Shown here: piece by piece, positions 1 to 5,057 of the stretch | How the letters are laid out: each line of letters starts with the position of its first letter | How positions within the stretch are numbered: the first letter of the stretch is position 1 | DNA from: Flavobacteriaceae bacterium | GTDB lineage: Bacteria; Bacteroidota; Bacteroidia; Flavobacteriales; Flavobacteriaceae | Direction of reading: 5' to 3' | Length of the DNA: 5,497 nt | Assembly (NCBI GenBank): GCA_002401385.1 | Contig: NVSY01000027.1 | Location: forward strand, 40,304-45,800 | Notes under the pieces: model-generated | Seen by the model: only the letters and a program-made list of their open reading frames with translations | What the model was told of the DNA's origin: nothing | The model's database searches: none | Program-made: the position numbers and the translations under genes

Positions 1-735
1 AGAAACAAAAAAAACAAAAAGGACAAAGTGCCTGTATTTGATGCCGAAATCCAATTTTATAACACCACAGATGATGAAGATATATTATTAGGAACAGCAA
101 AAACAGATGATAAAGGAATGGCATCTATCACTATTCCAGCTTCACATAAATACAGTTTGGATGCAGATGGCTACATCAATCTTTCTGCAAAATTCAAAGG
201 AACAAAGCAAATCAAAAGAAAAAGTAAAAGCCTCCAAGTCAAAGATATTTTTTTAGAACTCGATTTAAAAGAAATCGACAGTGTTAGAACCGTAGTCGTA
301 AAAGCGTTTACCATTGACAGTTTAGGTGTTAAAAACAAGGCAAACAAAATAGATATTTTTATTTCTATAGGCGCCATGATTTCCAATATGAAATTGGAAG
401 AGGGAACCATCAGAAAAGGAACTTACACCTACGAATTCCCAACGGATATCCCAGGTAATGTAGACCAAAACATTGATGTGTACACCACAATAGATGATCA
501 TGACGACTATGGAACAGTAGTTCAAAAAAGCAACGCAAAATGGGGTGTTTATACCATTAAAGATTTAAATGGTGACAATACTTTGTGGTCTAAGTTAGCT
601 CCTTTATGGATGTATATAGTCCTTGGGGTTTTGCTGGGAGGTATTTGGATCAACTTTATTTTCACCTTGTTGCAATTGAAGAAAATAAAAAAGGAAGGAT
701 TGGCATTTGAAATTGAAAACACTCCAGAAACATAA
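1..735 (+). CDS. 3' part of a membrane-anchored, extracytoplasmic beta-rich protein (unrecognised family)
   Basis: The frame is open from the first base, giving 244 visible codons before TAA, so the true start is almost certainly upstream. An in-frame GTG at position 28 is possible as a start, but the residues before it are lysine-rich and in frame, and a start there would leave this exported-looking domain with no signal peptide. Visible residues about 12-190 are polar and alternate in the manner of beta-sandwich (Ig-like or transthyretin-like) domains; the stretch FDAEIQFYN followed by a later DDKGMASITIP resembles the opening strands of such folds. One strong hydrophobic helix follows (about residues 200-225, WMYIVLGVLLGGIW core), then a basic KKIKKEG tail, which predicts an outside-N, inside-C single-pass protein. 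I recognise no catalytic or metal-binding motif and there are no cysteines in the visible part. The cytochrome c gene starts 104 bases downstream, which hints at a role in the same extracytoplasmic redox setting, but that is inference only. Confidence 0.8.
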   Translation, partial: RNKKNKKDKVPVFDAEIQFYNTTDDEDILLGTAKTDDKGMASITIPASHKYSLDADGYINLSAKFKGTKQIKRKSKSLQVKDIFLELDLKEIDSVRTVVVKAFTIDSLGVKNKANKIDIFISIGAMISNMKLEEGTIRKGTYTYEFPTDIPGNVDQNIDVYTTIDDHDDYGTVVQKSNAKWGVYTIKDLNGDNTLWSKLAPLWMYIVLGVLLGGIWINFIFTLLQLKKIKKEGLAFEIENTPET

Positions 736-767
736 CAAAAATCATAGTACATCTTGGCAAATGGCAT

Positions 768-775
768 TAAATTTG
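768..775 (+). promoter_or_regulatory. Candidate Bacteroidetes -7 promoter element for the cytochrome c gene
   Basis: TAAATTTG matches the Bacteroidetes sigma-ABfr -7 consensus TAnnTTTG exactly. It lies 64 bases before the cytochrome start, leaving an A/T-rich leader of roughly 55-60 bases with no Shine-Dalgarno sequence. No TTG is found at the usual 17-23 base distance upstream; the nearest TTG (754-756) is only 11 bases away, so the -33 half is weak or absent. The element overlaps the right arm of a small dyad (AGTACA at 746-751, TGTACT at 774-779) that could be an operator. Confidence 0.4.
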
Positions 776-780
776 TACTG

Positions 781-804
781 TATTAAGAGTAATTAGTCTT
801 AATA
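781..804. promoter_or_regulatory. Inverted repeat in the cytochrome c leader, possible operator or 5' UTR hairpin
   Basis: Perfect 8-base arms, TATTAAGA (781-788) and TCTTAATA (797-804), flank an 8-base centre. The dyad lies just after the candidate -7 element, so it would fall at or just past the transcription start, 35 bases before the ATG. It is A/T-rich, so a chance palindrome is possible. The centre and right arm (GTAATTAGTCTT) recur upstream of the hydrolase gene, but the left arm does not. Confidence 0.3.
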
Positions 805-839
805 ATTAAATTGAATAATAAATACAAAAAACTATACAC

Positions 840-1238
840 ATGAAAACACTAAAAACCCTATTAGTAATCGGACTTATCTTTGTTGGATTATCTTCCTTCA
901 CTGCTTTAATTCAAGAAGAATGGAAAGTTCCTGCTAAATATGAGAACATGACAAACCCAATTCCAGCTGACGAAGACGCAGCCATAGGGAAATCTTTATA
1001 CAACAAGCACTGTAAGTCTTGCCACGGTAAAGAAGGGTTCGGTGACGGTACAAAAGCTGATGATTTAGAAGGAGATTTAGGCGATTTTTCTACAGAAGAA
1101 TTCCAAGCACAATCTGACGGAGCTTTGTACTATAAAACTACTATTGGTAGAGACGACATGCCAGAATACACTAAAAAAATGCCAGACGATGAAGACCGTT
1201 GGTTAATTGTAAATTACATGAGAACTTTAGCTGAGTAA
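840..1238 (+). CDS. Secreted mono-heme c-type cytochrome (class I-like)
   Basis: This 132-residue protein is a small electron carrier of the periplasm or outer face of the inner membrane. Residues 1-22 form a Sec signal peptide (two lysines, then a hydrophobic core ending SSFTA); there is no lipobox cysteine. The single heme-binding site is CKSCH (Cys58, Cys61, His62), inside a standard context YNKHCKSCHGKEGFGDG. The likely distal axial ligand is Met107 in GRDDMPEY, and the C-terminal helix motif DRWLIVNYMRTL (119-130) is the usual closing helix of class I cytochromes. The segment between the heme site and the Met ligand is markedly acidic. The ATG at 840 is preceded by an A-rich leader and gives a complete signal peptide. 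It is the last gene before a terminator and follows the membrane-anchored protein gene by 104 bases. The redox partner cannot be read from the sequence; a quinol-oxidising complex or a terminal oxidase is the usual choice. Confidence 0.93.
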   Translation: MKTLKTLLVIGLIFVGLSSFTALIQEEWKVPAKYENMTNPIPADEDAAIGKSLYNKHCKSCHGKEGFGDGTKADDLEGDLGDFSTEEFQAQSDGALYYKTTIGRDDMPEYTKKMPDDEDRWLIVNYMRTLAE

Positions 1239-1261
1239 TTAGCTGAATTAAGTATATTAAG

Positions 1262-1291
1262 AAAACCGAGCCTCACAGCTCGGTTTTTTTT
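1262..1291 (+). terminator. Intrinsic terminator after the cytochrome c gene
   Basis: A perfect 10-base stem AAAACCGAGC (1262-1271) / GCTCGGTTTT (1278-1287) encloses a 6-base loop and is followed by an uninterrupted T run (1284-1291). It starts 24 bases after the stop codon and separates the cytochrome from the hydrolase gene. Its A tract upstream of the stem could also allow some termination on the opposite strand. Confidence 0.93.
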
Positions 1292-1344
1292 GTTTTACAT
1301 TCTAATTATCCGCTCATAAATCATAAAACCCTCCCTTCAACACA

Positions 1345-1370
1345 GTACAGTTGTAATTAGTCTAATAATT
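1345..1370 (+). promoter_or_regulatory. Second copy of an upstream element shared with the cytochrome c gene
   Basis: GTAATTAGTCT (1353-1363) directly followed by AATAATT (1364-1370) matches 789-807 upstream of the cytochrome gene, where one extra T separates the two parts. Just before it, GTACAGT (1345-1351) matches GTACTGT (775-781) in six of seven bases; the cytochrome copy has six more bases between the blocks. The element ends 58 bases before the hydrolase ATG. No TAnnTTTG -7 motif was found in 1292-1428, so the hydrolase promoter is not located; this shared block is the only candidate signal I see there. Confidence 0.3.
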
Positions 1371-1428
1371 TTCTATTCCTCCCCTCTTTTTAAGACATTT
1401 ATAGCATCATAAACTAAAAACCTCAAAA

Positions 1429-4002
1429 ATGAGTCAGTTCAAAAAACGTACCCTCTTTTTAAATCTACTTCTTGTAGTTTTCTTAAGTTCTAGTTACGCA
1501 CAACAAAAAACAGGAAATATTGTTCAGTATTTTGGTAAAGAAAAAATTAATGAAATAAACGAAGGAAAACTTTTACATGTTTTTAATAAAGGACTCAGTC
1601 TAAAAGTACAGGATTTTACTTTTAACTCATCTGCATTTCCTGTAGCTACCGTTTTTGAAAAGTTTCTAATGAATCCTACGTTGAAAATAAAAGCAGGCGA
1701 AGTTTTTGATATTGACGCTACAGGTAATCCATTGATTTGGAAAAAAATAAGTACCGATACTACAAATAGTTTCAACGATAAAAATTTACGAAGTAGTTAT
1801 ATCTATTTAACCTACAAATCAAAGAGTAGTAAAACTGTCTTATTTGAAGCTTCTGGACATACTTTAGCCGTTGTAAATGGATTACAACACGAAGGTGACC
1901 ATTATGATTTTGGATACAACCTTATCCCTTTAAAATTGAGAAAAGGATTGAATACTTTTGTGCTAAAGGTAGGTCGTTTTCCTAGAATTAGAGCGCGTTT
2001 GATTTTACCTTCTCAGTCTGTGCAATTCACACAAAGAGATGTTACCATTCCAGATATTTTAACTGAAGAAACCAAAGACTATAAAGGAGCCATCCGTGTG
2101 GTAAACGCTTCTAATAAATGGTTAAAAAACTATACTATTACTTCTGAGTTACTCGGAAACGCATTAAACACTAAGGCAGTATCTATTGCTCCCATGAGTG
2201 TTTTAAAAATACCTTTTTCCATTGCTTCAGCTACTGATGCAACACTACAAACTACGCCTTTAAAACTTCTCTTAAAAAATGGTTCTAAAACCGTTGCGAG
2301 AACAACTTTGGACATTAAAATAAAAACAAAACACAAGCATCACAACAAAACATTTATTAGTGGTATTGATGGAAGTGTACAATATTACAGTGTAGCCCCG
2401 TCTACGGATGAATCATCAGAAAAACAAGCCTTATTCCTCTCTGTTCACGGAGCATCGGTAGAGGCCGTAAACCAAGCCAATGCTTATTCTCAAAAAGACT
2501 GGGGAAATGTAGTGGCTCCTACCAACCGTCGTCCATTTGGGTTTGCATGGGAAGATTGGGGACGCTTAGATGCTTTGGAGGTATTGGCAGATGCTAAAAA
2601 TATTTATCAACCTAAAAAAGACCGTATCTATTTAACTGGGCACTCTATGGGAGGACATGGTTCTTGGTATTTAGGTGCTACTTATCCAGATTATTGGGCA
2701 GCTATTGCTCCCTGTGCAGGTTATCCAGATTTGATTGAGTACCGAAATAGTTTTTTAAAGAAAGTATTGGAATTACCTCAGTCTGTATTGACAAAAAGAG
2801 GGATGTCACCAGAAATAGTATCGCGTTTAAAAACACCTTATATCAACAATCCTGTAGAGGACATCATGCAACGTGCAGGAACACCGAGTAGAACCTTAAA
2901 ATTACTTAAAAACTACTCACATTTTGGCGTGTATTTATTACATGGAGAAAAAGACAATGTAGTGCCTACCTATATTGCCCAAGACATGAGAAACAGATTG
3001 GGAGATTTTCACAGCGATTTTGTCTACCACGAATATCCTGATGGAACGCACTGGTATGGAAACCACAGTTTGGACTGGTATATGATATTTGACTTCTTTA
3101 AAAACAGAAGTATTAGAGATTCAAAAACAATCAAAAACTTGACTTTTGCTACGGGATCGCCAGGAGTTTCAGCAAGTTCAAATTTTATCACTTTACATCA
3201 ACAAATCAAACCATTTGAGATAAGCTCTTTTGACTTTTCTAAAGATAATGGCGTTGAAATCAGTACAAAAAACGTAGCTACTATTCAAATTGATTTGGAT
3301 AAAATTGGAAGTGACATCAAGCGCATTTCTTTGAACGGAACTACGTTAAATGTAACTGGAAAAAATACCGTTTTTGCAAGCCAAATTAATGATGCTTGGG
3401 AATTGACCAATGCACCTTCTTTAAAAGAAAAAGGACCACACCGTAATGGAGGGTTTAAAGACGCTTTTAGAAACAATGTGGTATTTGTATATGCCAGTAA
3501 AGGAAGTACGGCAGAAAACGAATGGTATTACAACCGTGCCCGTTTTGATGCTGAAACTTTTTGGTACCGCGCCAATGGTCATATCGAAGTGATTAAAGAC
3601 ACTGACTTTAACCCTAACCATTACACCGACCGCAATGTGATAGTTTATGGAAACAAAAGTAACAATGCTGCTTGGAACAAATTGTTAAAACACAGCCCTA
3701 TTCAAGTAAGTAACAATCAAGTAAATTTTGGAGGTAAAAAAATTAATGGAAGCCAATGGGGAATGTATTTTATAGTGCCTAAACAAAATAGTAATATAGC
3801 CTGCGTTGGAGTAGTAACCGCAACTGGAACTGATGGAATGAAAGCTGCGTATGCCAACCATTATATGGTAAATGGAACCACCTTCCCAGATGTATTGTTA
3901 TTTGACAATAGCGTATTGAGAAATGGAACAAGAGCGGTAAAAGCTGCCGGATTCTTTGGTAATGACTGGTCTATTGAGACTGGAGAATTCCAGTGGAAGT
4001 AA
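1429..4002 (+). CDS. Secreted multidomain alpha/beta-hydrolase (prolyl oligopeptidase/esterase-like serine hydrolase)
   Basis: The 857-residue product begins with a Sec signal peptide (basic start, hydrophobic core, likely cleavage after SSSYA at residue 24). Residues about 25-200 look like a beta-sandwich with a carbohydrate-binding or PA14-like feel, ending GLNTFVLKVGRFP. Residues about 200-310 look like an Ig-type linker domain. The hydrolase domain spans about 310-560: a likely oxyanion-loop region LSVHGA (338-342), nucleophile Ser406 in GHSMGG, acid Asp509 in LLHGEKDNVVP, and probable catalytic His541 in DGTHWYG. A further domain of some 290 residues (about 565-857) has no motif I recognise. 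I see neither a lipobox nor a convincing type IX secretion C-terminal signal, so periplasmic or Sec-exported location is most likely. The family includes peptidases, acetylxylan and feruloyl esterases; the sequence does not decide the substrate. The ATG at 1429 follows an A-rich leader without a Shine-Dalgarno, as usual in this phylum. It appears monocistronic: a terminator lies upstream and a repeat-rich gap downstream. Confidence 0.9.
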   Translation: MSQFKKRTLFLNLLLVVFLSSSYAQQKTGNIVQYFGKEKINEINEGKLLHVFNKGLSLKVQDFTFNSSAFPVATVFEKFLMNPTLKIKAGEVFDIDATGNPLIWKKISTDTTNSFNDKNLRSSYIYLTYKSKSSKTVLFEASGHTLAVVNGLQHEGDHYDFGYNLIPLKLRKGLNTFVLKVGRFPRIRARLILPSQSVQFTQRDVTIPDILTEETKDYKGAIRVVNASNKWLKNYTITSELLGNALNTKAVSIAPMSVLKIPFSIASATDATLQTTPLKLLLKNGSKTVARTTLDIKIKTKHKHHNKTFISGIDGSVQYYSVAPSTDESSEKQALFLSVHGASVEAVNQANAYSQKDWGNVVAPTNRRPFGFAWEDWGRLDALEVLADAKNIYQPKKDRIYLTGHSMGGHGSWYLGATYPDYWAAIAPCAGYPDLIEYRNSFLKKVLELPQSVLTKRGMSPEIVSRLKTPYINNPVEDIMQRAGTPSRTLKLLKNYSHFGVYLLHGEKDNVVPTYIAQDMRNRLGDFHSDFVYHEYPDGTHWYGNHSLDWYMIFDFFKNRSIRDSKTIKNLTFATGSPGVSASSNFITLHQQIKPFEISSFDFSKDNGVEISTKNVATIQIDLDKIGSDIKRISLNGTTLNVTGKNTVFASQINDAWELTNAPSLKEKGPHRNGGFKDAFRNNVVFVYASKGSTAENEWYYNRARFDAETFWYRANGHIEVIKDTDFNPNHYTDRNVIVYGNKSNNAAWNKLLKHSPIQVSNNQVNFGGKKINGSQWGMYFIVPKQNSNIACVGVVTATGTDGMKAAYANHYMVNGTTFPDVLLFDNSVLRNGTRAVKAAGFFGNDWSIETGEFQWK

Positions 4003-4006
4003 CATA

Positions 4007-4048
4007 GATATTAGTATTGAGATGTTAGTATTGAGATGTTAGTATTGA
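4007..4048. repeat. Three tandem 14-bp repeats just after the hydrolase stop
   Basis: Three head-to-tail units, GATATTAGTATTGA (4007-4020) and GATGTTAGTATTGA twice (4021-4034, 4035-4048), differ by a single base. They begin four bases after the stop codon, so they lie in the 3' untranslated region of the hydrolase transcript. A related unit, GATGTTAGATTTGA (4286-4299), appears once after the first terminator. Confidence 0.9.
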
Positions 4049-4107
4049 AATTGAGCAATGTTTTTTATAATGGACATAGGAATTAGGATGTAAGACATAG
4101 GACTTTT
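4035..4107. repeat. Imperfect direct repeat, copy 1 (copy 2 at 4286-4342)
   Basis: This stretch begins with a 14-bp unit and continues through ATTGAGCAATGTTT (4050-4063), then ACATAGGAATTAGGA and a second, related ACATAGGACTTTT. The same order recurs at 4286-4342: a 14-bp unit, ATTGAGCAATGTTT (4301-4314), then GACAGAGGAACTAGGACTTT. Copy 1 is longer because its ACATAGGA-type part occurs twice. Similarity is clear to the eye but has not been scored. Confidence 0.7.
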
Positions 4108-4164
4108 AGATGCGTATGGAATCTGTTTCTAAAAAAAACAAATCATTCGTTGCTCTTTTTCTCT

Positions 4165-4195
4165 CCCTCTTTGGGGAGATGCCAAAGGCAGAGGG
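4165..4195. repeat. Imperfect inverted repeat, REP-like hairpin
   Basis: CCCTCTTTGG (4165-4174) can pair with CCAAA (4182-4186) and GAGGG (4191-4195), leaving a four-base bulge GGCA and a seven-base loop. The element is G/C-rich against A/T-rich flanks. The wording (CTCTTTGGGGAGATGCC followed by AAAGGCAGAGGGG) resembles short dispersed elements I recall between genes of flavobacterial genomes; only a genome search can show whether it is repeated here. Confidence 0.45.
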
Positions 4196-4238
4196 GCTCC
4201 CATTAACAAGCAATCAAAAACTAATTTAACAATAAACT

Positions 4239-4277
4239 AAAAGCGATTGAGACCATAAATGTCTCAATCGCTTTTTT
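4239..4277 (+). terminator. Strong intrinsic terminator, probable end of the hydrolase transcript
   Basis: A perfect 15-base stem, AAAAGCGATTGAGAC (4239-4253) with GTCTCAATCGCTTTT (4261-4275), encloses a 7-base loop and runs into six T residues (4272-4277). It is the first terminator after the hydrolase, about 240 bases past the stop, so the 3' untranslated region would carry the 14-bp repeats and the hairpin at 4165-4195. The four A residues on the left make it partly bidirectional. Confidence 0.88.
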
Positions 4278-4285
4278 GTGTGTTA

Positions 4286-4342
4286 GATGTTAGATTTGAG
4301 ATTGAGCAATGTTTATTAAAAAGACAGAGGAACTAGGACTTT
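4286..4342. repeat. Imperfect direct repeat, copy 2 (copy 1 at 4035-4107)
   Basis: This copy starts nine bases after the T run of the first terminator. It holds one diverged 14-bp unit (12 of 14 bases identical), the exact 14-mer ATTGAGCAATGTTT (4301-4314), and GACAGAGGAACTAGGACTTT, matching the order seen in copy 1. It leads into the heptamer array region. Confidence 0.7.
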
Positions 4343-4345
4343 GCA

Positions 4346-4361
4346 CTTCGACTCCGCTCAG
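4346..4361. repeat. Short motif resembling a dispersed intergenic repeat
   Basis: CTTCGACTCCGCTCAG is G/C-rich within A/T-rich surroundings. From memory, strings of this kind recur between genes in many Bacteroidetes genomes. Only one copy is present here, so the call rests on recall and not on repetition in the window. Confidence 0.3.
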
Positions 4362-4401
4362 TTTCCGATATTTAAGGAGATGGGTTTAATTTATAATACT
4401 A

Positions 4402-4946
4402 ACTACAAGTAACAAATAAGCAGTAAGCAGTAAGCAGTAATCAGTCAGCAGTCAGCAGTAACCAACACTTGTAACCAACAACCAGCAACCAACAACCAGT
4501 AAGCAGTAACCAGTAAGCAGTAACCAGTAAGCAGTAACCAGTAAGCAACAACTAGTAACCAACAACTAGCAACCAACAACTAGCAACAAGCAACAAGCAA
4601 CTAGCAACTAGCAACTAGCAACCAGTAAGCAGCAACCAGTAAGCAGTAAGCAGTAAGCAGTAAGCAACAACTAGTAACCAACAACTAGCAACCAGCAACC
4701 AGCAACCAGCAACAAGTAAGCAGTAAGCAGTAAGCAACAACTAGTAACCAACAACCAGCAACCAGCAACCAGCAACAAGTAAGCAGTAAGCAGTAAGCAA
4801 CAACTAGTAACCAACAACTAGCAACCAGCAACCAGCAACCAGCAACCAGCAACCACTAAGCAGTAAGCAGTAAGCAACAACTAGTAACCAACAACTAGCA
4901 ACCAGCAACAAGCAACCAGCAACAAGTAAGCAGTAAGCAGTAAGCA
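4402..4946. repeat. 545-bp tandem array of 7-bp units with higher-order structure
   Basis: I parsed the stretch by hand into 78 consecutive units. All are exactly 7 bases except one 6-base unit (ACACTT, 4465-4470). The general form is RYAASNA: base 4 and base 7 are always A in the full units. Main variants are P=GTAAGCA, R=GTAACCA, Q=ACAACTA, S=GCAACCA and T=GCAACAA. Variants are not scattered at random: the four-unit phrase Q-R-Q-S starts at 4548, 4667, 4737, 4800 and 4877 (the 4737 copy has ACAACCA for the second Q). From the second copy on, a run of three or four P-type units precedes each phrase and S/T units follow, giving blocks of 77, 63, 77 and 70 bp from 4639 to 4925. Runs of P put TAA in all three plus frames, and Q puts TAG in all three minus frames, so the array is not coding. 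Slippage plus unequal exchange is the simplest origin. No function is known to me. Confidence 0.97.
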
Positions 4947-4965
4947 ACTAATTTAACAACAAACC

Positions 4966-4997
4966 AAAAAAGCCGAGCAAATGCTCGGCTTTTTTTT
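4966..4997. terminator. Bidirectional intrinsic terminator between the heptamer array and hemN
   Basis: GCCGAGC (4972-4978) pairs with GCTCGGC (4983-4989), with a short AAAT-type loop; six A residues on the left (4966-4971) extend the pairing into eight T residues on the right (4990-4997). It works for plus-strand transcripts leaving the array and, read on the minus strand, lies about 60 bases past the hemN stop, so it probably serves hemN chiefly. No other signal was seen in 4998-5057. Confidence 0.9.
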
Positions 4998-5057
4998 ATA
5001 TTCTATAGTCCTGAATCTATCAGTTCTATTTCTTTTTTCTATATGCTCTCTTCTAAC

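Noticed and set aside
28..30. GTG as the true start of the first gene
   Set aside because: The frame is open to the window edge and the preceding nine codons are in frame. A start at 28 would leave an exported-looking domain with a C-terminal anchor but no signal peptide.
754..756. TTG as the -33 element of the cytochrome promoter
   Set aside because: It is only 11 bases from the -7 motif, while the usual Bacteroidetes spacing is about 17-23 bases.
171..767. Minus-strand open frames opposite the first gene
   Set aside because: The plus frame codes for a coherent beta-rich protein with a membrane helix; the antisense products have no recognisable features.
1524..3621. Minus-strand open frames inside the hydrolase gene
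   Set aside because: They are short, overlap a convincing gene with a full catalytic triad, show no domain or plausible start context, and look like shadows of the A/T-rich coding strand.
4548..4925. CRISPR-like array: a 28-bp phrase repeated five times with variable intervals
   Set aside because: The intervals are made of the same 7-bp units as the phrase itself, differ only in unit number, and are not unique spacers. No cas gene is present in the window. It is a higher-order satellite.
4402..4946. The heptamer array as a repeat-protein gene or phase-variable coding tract
   Set aside because: TAA in the P units closes all plus frames and TAG in the Q units closes all minus frames; it also lies outside any gene, with terminators on both sides.
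4003..5057. Insertion sequence or mobile element remnant
   Set aside because: No transposase fragment, no terminal inverted repeat pair and no target-site duplication could be identified; the terminators and tandem repeats explain the structure.
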